Origin: Lachnospiraceae bacterium
Lineage (GTDB): Bacteria; Bacillota; Clostridia; Lachnospirales; Lachnospiraceae
Length of the DNA stretch: 64,000 nucleotides
NCBI GenBank assembly: GCA_017408735.1
Contig: JAFQUB010000011.1
Span: forward strand, 27,825-91,824
Direction: 5' to 3'
A program made the position numbers and the translations under genes. Of the stretch, positions 17,880 to 26,826 are shown one piece after another; positions within the stretch are counted from its first letter, which is position 1; each line of letters opens with the position of its first letter. The notes under the pieces are model-generated. The model did not search any database. It was not told the origin of the DNA and was given only the letters and a program-made list of their open reading frames with translations.

Positions 17880-20800
17880 ATGAGGAAAAAAGTAGTATTA
17901 TTAGGATTTACATTATTGTTTATGCTTATGAATATAAATTGCATGGAAGTATGGGCGAAAGAAGAGTTTACTTCATTAAATCCTGTAATAGATGTAGGAA
18001 ACGAAATATATGTTCAACATGATGAGAATAATGGAAATATATATGATTTGAAAAAATCTGAAACGGGAATAACAACAGTTTATAAAGTAATTCTTGCAGA
18101 GTTTACAGGTGGAAAAGCATGGACAAAAGATGGAGAGTTTATCGATAATGTTTCTACAGCACCACATGGAGCCACGGCTCCTAAGGATTATATTCCCGTT
18201 GTAGCTGGCGAAGAATATTTTATAAAAACCTATGGAGTTGGAATGACAGAAGGAATTTGGTATACTCCAGTACTGTTTTTAGACGATAATGATAATGTAA
18301 TATCAGATGAATTGACTGCCGAATTTAGTAAAAGTAAAGCAGGGGTAATTGTAAAGGTTCCGGAAAATGCAACTAAGATGCATTTGACTATGTTTAATCA
18401 TCAGTCTTTTACTCTACAAAAAGTTTTAAATTTAACAGATGAAGAATTTGATAAATTGCCAATTAAGAGAACGCAGCTTGAAAATGATATTAAGCAAAAA
18501 TATGAACAATACCAGCAAGATAAAACCTTATATAAAAAACTTGACAAGGCTTATATTACATTTGTAAATGATGATACTTGGGGAGCCATTGATGAATATG
18601 CAGAAGTGTTTATGGATAAAAAGGTTCCATTAGTGCTTGCAACAATTCCAGAGTTATTAATTGAAAATGCAAGTTCTCAAAAGGAAACAAGGTTAGATGT
18701 TGCAAGGCGGGTAGAAGCAGCAGGTGGAGAAATTATAGCTCATAATGGCGGTGTTTTAACTCAGGAAGGTTTCTCGGACTATGATACAATGTATTCTTTT
18801 TTTGTAAGAACAAAACAATTGTTTAATTATTATGAATTTGATGTAAATGGAATTATTTTAGCAGGTGGAACTGGGCAGGTGGCTGGTGCACAAGAATCTG
18901 AAGAGTGGGCTAGTTCGCTCTATAGCTATTCTGATTTATATGGTGTTGAATATGATAAAAAAGAAATTGCTTTGGACTCTGTATATTATCATGGAAGAAA
19001 GGGTTTAGCAGGTTTTGGAAACGATTTAGAGAGAATAAAAAAGGAAATTGATAGTGCCATTACGAAGCAATCGTGGTTGATATTCTATTTTCATACTTCA
19101 AATGAAATAGATATGGAGGTAATGAAGCAGGTCCTTGATTATGTAAACTCAAAAAGTGAAACAGAATTAGAAGTTGTAACCTACAAAGAAATGTATCAAA
19201 AAAATGCAGCAAAAGAATCGGAAATAATTAACACAGACACTGCTTGTTATTATGTTTCGAGTACAGGAACTTCTCTAGTTGGAACGGATAAAAATGACCC
19301 TATGTCCTATGAAACAGCGAAAAAGAAACATTATAGAAGTGGTGATACCATTCTCTTTAAAAAGGGAGATACTTTTTATGGAAGCTTCAATCCGTCTATT
19401 GTTAAGGTTGATGATAAAATAACCACCATTTCTTCTTATGGAGAAGGAGAAATGCCAAATATATCCGGTTATAAAATTGTAAATTCAGAAGAATCTTGGC
19501 AACTGCATGAAGATGGGATTTATAAAATAGACTTAACGGATACAAAATATTTTTCAGGACTTACAGCGACAGACACCAACAGTACCAATATTGGTTTTCT
19601 GGAAGATAGTAAAGGTGAAAAATATTTTAATAAAAAAGGATCTTTAGATAAATTGGAGAATGAATATGATTTTTATTGTGATGAGAAATATTTGTATATA
19701 AAATCGGATGAAAATCCTTATGACAGATTAGGTGAACTTAAATTAGCAACGCAGATTAATCTATTTGTCCTTCATTCTGATTTGAAAATAGAAAATATAA
19801 GATTTTCCGGTACGGGAGCTCATGGGCTGGCAGGTTCAGATGAGAATAGCAAAAATATAGAAATTTCAAACAACATTATTGAAGATATTGGCGGAAGTTA
19901 TCTGAAAGAGACTATAAGATACGGAAATGGAATTGAATTTTATGGAACCAATGTTTCAAATGTAGTTGTAAAGAACAATATTATAAGAAATACCTACGAT
20001 GTTGGCTTTACCATTCAGGGAACACAGGGTTCCGGAAAAAATGTGGTAGTAAAGGATAATGTATTTGTAAATAACTCCCATGACTCCGAAATTTGGGAAA
20101 GCGGTTCTGCTACAGGTGTAGAAAGTTATGAATTTACTAATAATATTTCGATAAATGCAGGAAGGGGCTGGGGCTATGAAGCCCGTGAGGATAAGTATGC
20201 GGTAGCCCATATACTATTTTGGCAATATTTATTAGAAAACACAGATATATACTTTCACGACAATATAGTTTATAATCCCCGCAGAATATATTTTGTGGAG
20301 CAAACCAATAAAACAAATATCTTCTTTCAAAAATCTGAGTTTATCCGGTCAGATTATAATACTTACCTCTTAGGAGAAGATACAAAGATATTCAGGGATT
20401 TTTATAGCATAGAAGAAAAGGATACCTTTGTGTCAGAATATAAAAAAGATGTTCATTCTACCTTTGAGTTGATAGAAGTCAAGGAAGACATTATAAATAC
20501 CTCTGCAAATTCAAATGATGTGAAAGAAATAAGAAAAGCATTGGGTGTGGAAGAGCCGGATGTGGAGCCTACTGTTACAATAACACCCACGCCCATGGTT
20601 ACCGTGGAACCTACAGTTGTTTTGGAGGCAACCAATATTCCCACACCATCAGTCACACCAGTAGTGACAATGAGTCCGGAACCAACAGTAACCATGACAC
20701 CAACAATAACTCCGGAACCAACAGTAACCATGACACCGACAGTAACCCCCGAGCCGACAGTAACACCGCTTCCGACTATCGAAGACAAACCGACAGCTAC

Positions 20801-21446
20801 ACCAGACGCCACAAATAATGTGAAGCCGACACTCAGTCCCAGTCCAACCACAGCGTTTCCGGCGCAAGGTACCAAGCTTACAGATACAGCCACGAAAGCA
20901 GTCTATGTTGTTACAAAAGCAGAGGATAAAGACAGAACGGTAACATATGCTAATCCTATCAACAAGAGTGTAAAGACAGTATCTATTCCGAAGACAGTTA
21001 CTATAGATAATATCACTTACAAAGTGACAGCGATTGCTCCTAATGCCTTTAAAAATTGTAAAAAACTAACTAAAATTACGATGAAAACCAATATAAAAAT
21101 TATTGGAAAATCAGCATTTAGTGGTTGTGTTAAATTAAAGAGCGTGAATATTGGAAGTAATGTAACTACTATAGGAACTCAGGCATTTTACAAGTGTACT
21201 GCATTAAAAAAGATTACGATACCATCTAAGGTAAATAAAATCGGAACGAAAGCCTTTTATAAATGTACAAACTTAAAAAGTATAACCATTAAGACGACAA
21301 AGCTTACCACAAAAAATGTAGGAAGCAAAGCATTTAAGGGAATTCATTCTGAGGCTACGATTAAAGTGCCAAAGAGTAAATTGAAAGCATACAAAAAGAT
21401 GTTAAAAAAGAAGGGAATTTCCTCTCAGGTAAATGTAGAAAAATAA
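17880..21446 (+). CDS. Secreted multidomain protein: NodB-like, beta-helix, Thr/Pro linker, BspA-type LRR
   Basis: A 1188-residue secreted protein. I use the ATG at 17,880 because GGAG lies six bases before it; an ATG 12 bases upstream has no ribosome site. Order: signal peptide (1-26); jelly-roll-like module (to about 180, 'VPENATKMHLTMFNHQSF'); NodB-like domain (about 215-445) with 'DKAYITFVNDDTWGAIDEYA' and 'GGEIIAHNGG'; a right-handed beta-helix (about 450-890) with 'NIIEDIGGSY' and 'NNIIRNTYDVGFTIQ' coils, as in pectate-lyase-like folds; a TPEPTVTM-type linker (about 900-990); and a basic C-terminal LRR_5/BspA block (about 1010-1188) with 'NAFKNCKKLTKI' and 'QAFYKCTALKKI' repeats. The first half is a paralogue of the upstream lipoprotein. 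No LPXTG is seen. It probably acts on or binds polysaccharide at the cell surface. Confidence 0.78.
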   Translation: MRKKVVLLGFTLLFMLMNINCMEVWAKEEFTSLNPVIDVGNEIYVQHDENNGNIYDLKKSETGITTVYKVILAEFTGGKAWTKDGEFIDNVSTAPHGATAPKDYIPVVAGEEYFIKTYGVGMTEGIWYTPVLFLDDNDNVISDELTAEFSKSKAGVIVKVPENATKMHLTMFNHQSFTLQKVLNLTDEEFDKLPIKRTQLENDIKQKYEQYQQDKTLYKKLDKAYITFVNDDTWGAIDEYAEVFMDKKVPLVLATIPELLIENASSQKETRLDVARRVEAAGGEIIAHNGGVLTQEGFSDYDTMYSFFVRTKQLFNYYEFDVNGIILAGGTGQVAGAQESEEWASSLYSYSDLYGVEYDKKEIALDSVYYHGRKGLAGFGNDLERIKKEIDSAITKQSWLIFYFHTSNEIDMEVMKQVLDYVNSKSETELEVVTYKEMYQKNAAKESEIINTDTACYYVSSTGTSLVGTDKNDPMSYETAKKKHYRSGDTILFKKGDTFYGSFNPSIVKVDDKITTISSYGEGEMPNISGYKIVNSEESWQLHEDGIYKIDLTDTKYFSGLTATDTNSTNIGFLEDSKGEKYFNKKGSLDKLENEYDFYCDEKYLYIKSDENPYDRLGELKLATQINLFVLHSDLKIENIRFSGTGAHGLAGSDENSKNIEISNNIIEDIGGSYLKETIRYGNGIEFYGTNVSNVVVKNNIIRNTYDVGFTIQGTQGSGKNVVVKDNVFVNNSHDSEIWESGSATGVESYEFTNNISINAGRGWGYEAREDKYAVAHILFWQYLLENTDIYFHDNIVYNPRRIYFVEQTNKTNIFFQKSEFIRSDYNTYLLGEDTKIFRDFYSIEEKDTFVSEYKKDVHSTFELIEVKEDIINTSANSNDVKEIRKALGVEEPDVEPTVTITPTPMVTVEPTVVLEATNIPTPSVTPVVTMSPEPTVTMTPTITPEPTVTMTPTVTPEPTVTPLPTIEDKPTATPDATNNVKPTLSPSPTTAFPAQGTKLTDTATKAVYVVTKAEDKDRTVTYANPINKSVKTVSIPKTVTIDNITYKVTAIAPNAFKNCKKLTKITMKTNIKIIGKSAFSGCVKLKSVNIGSNVTTIGTQAFYKCTALKKITIPSKVNKIGTKAFYKCTNLKSITIKTTKLTTKNVGSKAFKGIHSEATIKVPKSKLKAYKKMLKKKGISSQVNVEK
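20677..20776 (+). repeat. Coding tandem repeat for the Thr/Pro linker
   Basis: Units of about 30 bp (CCGGAACCAACAGTAACCAT and variants) repeat about three times here and encode PEPTVTMTPT units. The repeat also opens a spurious minus-strand frame. Slippage could vary the linker length between strains. Confidence 0.7.
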
Positions 21447-21455
21447 TGTGTTAAA

Positions 21456-21515
21456 TAAAATTGCCCTTAAAGTCAGAAGTAAAGCAATCTGCTCTGACCT
21501 TAAGGGCAATTTTTA
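21456..21515. terminator. Bidirectional rho-independent terminator
   Basis: AAATTGCCCTTAA..GTCAGA pairs with TCTGACCTTAAGGGCAATTT, with A and T tracts on the two outer sides. It lies between two convergent genes (stops at 21,446 plus and 21,530 minus) and can serve both. Confidence 0.85.
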
Positions 21516-21529
21516 AAATCTAAATAGTA

Positions 21530-22774
21530 TTATTTAAAATCTACCATTTCTAAGTCCTTCATTAATTCCAAACGATGATTAATTTTGTTGTAAGCATCGT
21601 TTGAAGATGTTCCCTGTTTCTTACAGTATCTGGAATAGCTGATGGCACTAAAGAAACGATGTATCCATGCGACAGGTAGTAAAATTTTATACTTTTTCGC
21701 ATAAGAGAATTTATCCTTTAATTCGGAAGGTGTTGGAAAAATCATATGTATTTTCTGTGAAAATCGGTTTGATGTGGCCTGAGTGTCACGCATAAGGTAA
21801 CGGGACAGAGTATCTGTGCCGGCCCAGGCTTCGGAGGCATCTCCTTCTTTTCTGCCAACAGTGAGAATGTCTACCAATAAATCTTCGTTTAATCCATATT
21901 TTCTATATTCTGCTGAAAGCAGAGAATTATCCATGTCAAAATAGTGAATACAAATTTTAAATATTGCATCACAAAAAACATCATATTTCAGTTTCTTCAT
22001 AATCGCCCAAAAATGAGCAGCATCAATCTGGTTGTGATAAGCATTTACAAATACAGTAAGGTCCACCAGATAGCGCAGTGGAAGTCCTTCAAAAGCAAAA
22101 TGCTTGGCAATATGGAAAATCTGATAAATCAAATGCTGCTCATACCCTAAGGTAGTGATAGGAATTTTGCAGGCGGTAGTTTGTAATAAAGTATCGGGTG
22201 CCGTTAAGTTCAATTCCTCTAATAGTTCAGCCTGCAGTCCTGTATAATCTTCCCAAAGACAATCGTGAAGTTCTATTTTCAGATAACGGTTAGGCTGTTG
22301 AATTTTGTATACAGGAACATGCTGTTTAGAAGCGATTTCAATAAAAGAATATCCAAGCTCCTGTAACAATGTTTCCATAGCAGAACGTTCTTCCGGCGGT
22401 ATTAAGATATCAGAATCGGAAGAAAAACGCATATTAGCTTCCGGATATAAATCAGCCAAAGCAATACCTTTGAAAACAACAGGATGCAGCCCTTTTTTCT
22501 CGGCTTCTCTTAATACATGTCCCAACTCCTGAAAGGAAAGCAGTTGGTGAAAACCGCGTTGAAAAACCATGTTTTTCCAGGAGTTCATAATATCGTCTTT
22601 TGGACGATAATTTTCTGGAAGCTGGCATACGTTGCGATACACAATACCAACAAGCTTCCCGGTAGCCAGTAAGGGATAAGCCTCTTGCCATGAAATGTCG
22701 GTATCCGGAGTGTAATTTTCCTGATAAATAGATGTTTTTACTAAAGATAAAATCTGCTCATATAGCTGGTTCAT
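21530..22774 (-). CDS. Nucleotidyltransferase-family protein (NTP_transf_5-like)
   Basis: A 414-residue cytoplasmic protein. 'HPVVFKGIALADLYPEANMR' followed by 'FSSDSDILIPPEE' is the signature of the 'uncharacterised nucleotidyltransferase' family PF14907; the D-x-D in SDSD would bind metal. The rest is helical. Members are often found next to polysaccharide or surface-protein loci, but their substrate is unknown. It lies 77 bp downstream of tRNA-Ser on the same strand. A divergent, unrelated housekeeping block starts beyond the tRNA. Confidence 0.75.
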   Translation of the reverse strand: MNQLYEQILSLVKTSIYQENYTPDTDISWQEAYPLLATGKLVGIVYRNVCQLPENYRPKDDIMNSWKNMVFQRGFHQLLSFQELGHVLREAEKKGLHPVVFKGIALADLYPEANMRFSSDSDILIPPEERSAMETLLQELGYSFIEIASKQHVPVYKIQQPNRYLKIELHDCLWEDYTGLQAELLEELNLTAPDTLLQTTACKIPITTLGYEQHLIYQIFHIAKHFAFEGLPLRYLVDLTVFVNAYHNQIDAAHFWAIMKKLKYDVFCDAIFKICIHYFDMDNSLLSAEYRKYGLNEDLLVDILTVGRKEGDASEAWAGTDTLSRYLMRDTQATSNRFSQKIHMIFPTPSELKDKFSYAKKYKILLPVAWIHRFFSAISYSRYCKKQGTSSNDAYNKINHRLELMKDLEMVDFK

Positions 22775-22850
22775 GAATCCACCCTTTCGTTAGGAATAAA
22801 AAACAAGTGATTTTTGTATGAATATGTTAGACAAAGTATTGTGAATAAAA

Positions 22851-22941
22851 CGGAGCCGGAGGGATTCGAACCCTCGTGCCGGGTATAACCCGACAAACTG
22901 ATTTCGAGTCAGCCTCGTTATGACCACTTCGATACGGCTCC
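22851..22941 (-). tRNA. tRNA-Ser (anticodon CGA)
   Basis: On the minus strand the acceptor arm GGAGCCG pairs with CGGCTCC. The anticodon stem-loop GCTGA-CTCGAAA-TCAGT gives anticodon CGA. There is a long variable arm (GTCGGGTTATACCCGGC), as expected for a class II serine tRNA, and the T arm GAGGG-TTCGAAT-CCCTC. The encoded discriminator is G; CCA is not encoded. Confidence 0.95.
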
Positions 22942-22969
22942 ATAATAAAAAATAAATCAACTAATTAAA

Positions 22970-22997
22970 ATCATAACATATAATTTCAAAAATGCAA
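22970..22997 (-). promoter_or_regulatory. Likely promoter of tRNA-Ser
   Basis: Read on the minus strand, TTGCAT (22,997-22,992), a 16-bp spacer and TATGAT (22,975-22,970) lie about 30 bp before the tRNA 5' end. The tRNA and possibly the nucleotidyltransferase gene behind it may share this transcript. Confidence 0.5.
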
Positions 22998-23133
22998 TAA
23001 GAAGATTGAGACAAAAATAGTTTACCAAACGTATTTCGGCAGAATTATGAAAAAAATTTATGGAAGAAAGAGAATATGTGTGATAAACTAAGCCTTATAA
23101 GAGTCTTGAAATAACACAAAAAGGAGATTGTAC

Positions 23134-23901
23134 ATGATTTTTGACAGCCATGCTCATTATGATGATGAAGCATTCGATGAAGATAGAGACAGTTTGCTTT
23201 CCTCCATGAAAGAAAATGGAATTACCGCCATTGTAAATGTGGGAGCCAGCCTGGAAAGTTGCCGCAGTTCTTTAAAACTGGCGGAAAATTATGATTTCAT
23301 ATATGGAGCGGTGGGAGTGCATCCAAGCGATACCGGAGAATTAAATGAAGAAAACTATCTGGAATTGTGCAAGATGATGGACCACGAAAAAGCGGTGGCA
23401 GTAGGAGAAATTGGGCTTGATTACTATTGGGATGAACCGGAGCGGCAGATTCAGAAAAAATGGTTTGTAAGACAGTTGCACACAGCCATGGAAAAAGGTA
23501 AGCCTTTGATTATTCACAGCAGGGATGCGGCTGCAGATACGTTGGATATTATGAAAGCAGAAAAAGTCTGGGATTGTGGCGGAGTAATTCATTGCTTTTC
23601 TTATTCTGTGGAAATGGCAAGAGAATATCTGAATCACGATTTTTATATTGGAATTGGCGGTGTGTTGACTTTTAAAAATGCCAAAAAACTAAAAGAGGTG
23701 GCCGAGTACACACCTTTAGAAAGAATTGTACTGGAAACAGACTGCCCTTATCTTGCGCCGGTTCCGAACAGAGGAAAAAGAAATTCTTCCCTGAATCTTA
23801 TCTACGTAGCAGATTTGCTGGCGGAAATTAAGGGAGTTACTAGAGAAGAATTAGAGCAGATTACCTACGACAATGCATGTAGATTATATAAAATCAAGTA
23901 G
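23134..23901 (+). CDS. tatD: TatD-family metal-dependent deoxyribonuclease
   Basis: A 255-residue TIM-barrel hydrolase. 'FDSHAHYDDEAFDEDRD' gives the H-x-H metal ligands near the N terminus. 'VGEIGLDYYW' supplies the bridging Glu, 'PLIIHSRDA' a His, 'GVIHCFSY' another His and 'ETDCPYLAPVP' the Asp, in the order known for TatD/YcfH. AAGGAG lies seven bases before the ATG at 23,134; an in-frame TTG six bases earlier is less likely. It precedes rsmA by 15 bp, a pairing common in Firmicutes. Confidence 0.92.
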   Translation: MIFDSHAHYDDEAFDEDRDSLLSSMKENGITAIVNVGASLESCRSSLKLAENYDFIYGAVGVHPSDTGELNEENYLELCKMMDHEKAVAVGEIGLDYYWDEPERQIQKKWFVRQLHTAMEKGKPLIIHSRDAAADTLDIMKAEKVWDCGGVIHCFSYSVEMAREYLNHDFYIGIGGVLTFKNAKKLKEVAEYTPLERIVLETDCPYLAPVPNRGKRNSSLNLIYVADLLAEIKGVTREELEQITYDNACRLYKIK

Positions 23902-23916
23902 GCGAAAGGAGAATAT

Positions 23917-24789
23917 ATGGCAAATTTGGGAATTCCGCAGAATACCATAGAGGTACTGCAAAAGTATAATTTTAATTTTCAAAAGAAATTTGGACAGAAT
24001 TTTTTGATAGATACCCATGTGCTGGACAAGATTATTGCTTCCGCGGATGTAAATAAAGAGGATTGTGTACTGGAAATCGGACCGGGTATCGGGACAATGA
24101 CTCAGTATCTGGCAGAAAACGCAAGAAAAGTAATTGCAGTGGAAATCGATAAGGCATTAATACCTATTTTGGGCGATACCTTAAAAGAATATGACAATGT
24201 GCGTGTTATCAATGAAGATATTTTAAAGGTGGATATTGCAGCTCTGGCAAAAGAAGAAAACGACGGTAAGCCAATTAAAGTAGTTGCCAATCTTCCATAT
24301 TACATCACCACACCGATTATTATGGGCTTATTTGAAAGTCATGTGCCAATTCACAGCATTACTGTTATGGTGCAGAAGGAAGTGGCAGACCGTATGCAGG
24401 TAGGACCGGGAACGAAAGATTACGGTGCTTTATCATTGGCAGTGCAGTATTATGCAAAACCGGAAATTGTTGCCAATGTGCCACCAAACTGCTTTATGCC
24501 AAGACCAAATGTAGGCTCTGCAGTAATTCGTCTTACAAAACACCAACAGCCGCCGGTAGTGGTAAAGGATGAAAAATTAATGTTCCGCCTGATTCGCGCA
24601 TCCTTCAACCAGCGTAGAAAAACTTTAGTAAACGGATTGAATAATTCTCCGGAACTTAATTTTTCTAAAGAAGAGATAACTGCTACTTTAGAAAAAATGG
24701 GACTTTCCCAGACCATTCGTGGGGAGGCGTTGGATTTGCAGCAATTCGGACAGTTAAGCGATTTATTGTGGGAACTTCATAACAAATAA
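23917..24789 (+). CDS. rsmA: 16S rRNA (A1518/A1519) dimethyltransferase RsmA (KsgA)
   Basis: A 290-residue Rossmann-fold methyltransferase that uses SAM to dimethylate two adjacent adenines in helix 45 of 16S rRNA. 'KKFGQNFLID' is the diagnostic N-terminal motif, 'VLEIGPGIGTMT' binds SAM and 'VVANLPYYI' is the N-L-P-Y catalytic motif. 'FNQRRKTLVNGL' lies in the C-terminal helical domain. Length is normal. The ribosome site GAAAGGAG precedes the ATG. It is coupled to tatD; rnmV, which often lies between them in Firmicutes, is not present here. Confidence 0.96.
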   Translation: MANLGIPQNTIEVLQKYNFNFQKKFGQNFLIDTHVLDKIIASADVNKEDCVLEIGPGIGTMTQYLAENARKVIAVEIDKALIPILGDTLKEYDNVRVINEDILKVDIAALAKEENDGKPIKVVANLPYYITTPIIMGLFESHVPIHSITVMVQKEVADRMQVGPGTKDYGALSLAVQYYAKPEIVANVPPNCFMPRPNVGSAVIRLTKHQQPPVVVKDEKLMFRLIRASFNQRRKTLVNGLNNSPELNFSKEEITATLEKMGLSQTIRGEALDLQQFGQLSDLLWELHNK

Positions 24790-24804
24790 GAAAAAGTCAT
24801 AAAA

Positions 24805-24851
24805 GTACCTCTCTCTGTATATATATTAAAAAAACAGACAGAGGTATTTTT
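24805..24851 (+). terminator. Rho-independent terminator between rsmA and the next gene
   Basis: TACCTCTCTCTGT pairs with ACAGACAGAGGTA with one mismatch and is followed by TTTTT. The T tract ends directly at the next gene's ATG, so the 3' arm also contains that gene's likely ribosome site (AGAGGT). The hairpin could therefore end the rsmA transcript and also mask translation of read-through mRNA. Confidence 0.65.
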
Positions 24852-25964
24852 ATGTCCGAGTTTAGACGTTTTATGTCTTATATTTATAGTTACCAAGGAG
24901 CCGAAAAGCTGAAAAACACCGGATTTGCCAAAATAGAGGCCAGAGGAGAGGCCTGCCGTATGGAAATTCATATAAAGGGAGCCTATCCAAAAGGGGCAGT
25001 GCAAAGCAATGTCTATGGCTTTTATGAGGAACGGGGATTGTTGGTAGGAATCTATCTTGGAACCTTTGCAATCAAAAACGGCATAGGAGATGCCAGAATT
25101 ATCACAGACCGCAATCACATGGGAAATACCAGAAAAACACTGGAGGATTTGCAGGGAATCTATCTCACCTTAAACGAGGAAGAGGATAATGCAATGGCGA
25201 GTACTTGGGATAATATCAAGGTGGATACATCTTATTTTAAGGTATTTTCAGAGGAAATGGATGAGCCTCCCTTTTCCGGAGGAGAAGTGGAACAGTCTGC
25301 AGAGCCGGAATCTGCTGTGGAAGAAGATACTCCATTGGAAGAAATCTCTGTTCTACAGGAGAGAGAACTGGAAGCGGAACCGGAACAAGTAGCGGAGCAG
25401 CAAGAGGATTTCCAGCCGGAAGTGGATTTGCAACAGGACAGAAAGGCGGAACCAACAGTCCAGCCAGAACCAGAAATGCTACAGGAAGAGAACATACCGG
25501 AAAAAGAAATGGTACAGGCGGCAGAAACAATTTTGGAGGAGCAGTCCTGTGCCTGTGGAGAACTAAACTTTTCTGTGGAAAACTTCACCGAAAACAACAA
25601 GTCCTGTGGATTGGGGAAATGGAAAGAAATGCTTAGAGATTATCCGGTGGTAAATCCCTTTGATTATCTGGATAATGTGGAGGTAATAAGAATTGAACCA
25701 AAAGACATTTCGAAGCTGGAAAAGAAATACTGGGCATTGGCAAACAACAGCTTTTTGCTTCACGGCTACTGCAGTTACAGATATTTAATTCTGGGAAGAA
25801 ACATTAGTGATAATAGCTTCTTTGTGGGAATTCCCGGCATATTTCATCCAAGAGAAAAAATGATGGCAGGAATGTTTGGCTTTTCCCAGTTTCAGATGTC
25901 CAGAAACGGAAAACTCCGCCAAGGGGAGTTTGGCTATTATATCCGAAGCGTGGAGTTGGATTAA
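24852..25964 (+). CDS. DUF6128-like protein with an acidic Glu/Gln-rich middle
   Basis: A 370-residue protein with no signal peptide. Residues 1-125 form a conserved-looking domain ('FRRFMSYIYSYQGAEK', 'KNIGFAKIEARG'-like start) and residues about 250-370 another ('HGYCSYRYLILGRNI', 'VGIPGIFHPREKMMAGMFGF'). Between them is a long low-complexity Glu/Gln/Pro region. This layout matches a family common in Lachnospiraceae (DUF6128) with no known function. The stop overlaps the end of the convergent NrdG2-like gene by four bases. The family name is from memory. Confidence 0.65.
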   Translation: MSEFRRFMSYIYSYQGAEKLKNTGFAKIEARGEACRMEIHIKGAYPKGAVQSNVYGFYEERGLLVGIYLGTFAIKNGIGDARIITDRNHMGNTRKTLEDLQGIYLTLNEEEDNAMASTWDNIKVDTSYFKVFSEEMDEPPFSGGEVEQSAEPESAVEEDTPLEEISVLQERELEAEPEQVAEQQEDFQPEVDLQQDRKAEPTVQPEPEMLQEENIPEKEMVQAAETILEEQSCACGELNFSVENFTENNKSCGLGKWKEMLRDYPVVNPFDYLDNVEVIRIEPKDISKLEKKYWALANNSFLLHGYCSYRYLILGRNISDNSFFVGIPGIFHPREKMMAGMFGFSQFQMSRNGKLRQGEFGYYIRSVELD

Positions 25965-26653
25965 ATAGATTCCTGCCCGCGGATAAATGTATCAGGCACG
26001 AAAGGCTTCAGCAAACGTTGGTATCCCATTAAAGTTTCCATAGACGGAGCGTGAAAATTTTCTGTGGGAACTTGCTCAGATGCAACAAAACTTTGTAAAA
26101 AATATTTTGAAGCCCCCTGAATCATATTTCCGATTTCTAACATATCTTCTTCACTGTGGAGTTCAGAAACTACAGTGGTACGGAATTCATAAGGTATGGG
26201 ATGTTCCTTTAAAAGGGCGATGGATTCTAAAATGGAATCCATGGGAATATCACATCCACAGCAGGAGGAATAGGAGGAGCAGCCGGACTTGATATCCATG
26301 GCAACATAGTCAATTTTCCCCGCATCTATTAACTGTCGCAGCATGGCAGGATTGGTACCGTTGGTATCTAATTTTATCAGATATCCCAGAGCCTTAATAT
26401 CTTCAATAAAATCAGGCAGTTTGGGATGAATGGTAGGCTCTCCTCCGCTGATGCATATACCATCCAAAATACCTTTTCTTTTTTCTAAAAATTGAAAGAA
26501 ACTTTTCTTTGTATACAAACTCTGTGGATGTTCCACCAATTCCCAATTATGGCAAAACGGACAACGCATGTTACAGCCACCCAAAAAGACGGTGGCTGCC
26601 ACATGCTCCGGGTAATCTAATAAAGTTGTTTTTTGTAATCCTGCAATGTTCAT
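25961..26653 (-). CDS. Anaerobic ribonucleotide-reductase activating protein-like radical SAM enzyme (NrdG2 type)
   Basis: A 230-residue radical SAM protein. 'LGGCNMRCPFCHNWELV' holds the C-x3-C-x2-C iron-sulfur motif, 'ICISGGEPTIHPKLPDF' the GGEP SAM motif and 'KLDTNGTNP' the next conserved strand. The start 'MNIAGLQKTTLLDYPEHVA' is typical of the NrdG2 group (TIGR02495) that activates class III ribonucleotide reductase. An extra Cys-rich loop 'CSSYSSCCGCDI' is unusual. The reductase itself is not in the window. It is convergent with the DUF6128-like gene. Confidence 0.82.
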   Translation of the reverse strand: MNIAGLQKTTLLDYPEHVAATVFLGGCNMRCPFCHNWELVEHPQSLYTKKSFFQFLEKRKGILDGICISGGEPTIHPKLPDFIEDIKALGYLIKLDTNGTNPAMLRQLIDAGKIDYVAMDIKSGCSSYSSCCGCDIPMDSILESIALLKEHPIPYEFRTTVVSELHSEEDMLEIGNMIQGASKYFLQSFVASEQVPTENFHAPSMETLMGYQRLLKPFVPDTFIRGQESI

Positions 26654-26730
26654 GGCGGGTCGCTCCTGTGTGATTTTGTATTATTATAGAGGAAATTTGT
26701 TGGAGGCGCAAGAGAAGGGACTAATTATTA

Positions 26731-26759
26731 TTGACATTATTTTATCCATTAGGTAAAAT
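26731..26759 (+). promoter_or_regulatory. Strong sigma-A promoter for the LytTR/GHKL regulator pair
   Basis: A perfect TTGACA (26,731-26,736), a 17-bp spacer and TAAAAT (26,754-26,759). It lies inside the longest open frame of the response-regulator gene, which argues for the internal start at 26,827. No LytTR-like repeat is seen here, so the regulators look constitutive. Confidence 0.75.
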
Positions 26760-26826
26760 TGGAAATAGTGCATTGTGCATAAAAATCTTTGAAAATTTTA
26801 TGATATGGGGAGGAATATGTATAATT

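Noticed and set aside
20453..20893. 146-codon minus-strand frame with Gly/Val repeats
   Set aside because: It is the shadow of the Thr/Pro linker repeats in the plus-strand surface protein.
26731..26826. Longer start of the LytTR regulator
   Set aside because: The open frame reaches 26,731, but a consensus TTGACA-N17-TAAAAT promoter occupies those bases, so the protein must start later; the ATG at 26,827 begins exactly at the receiver domain.
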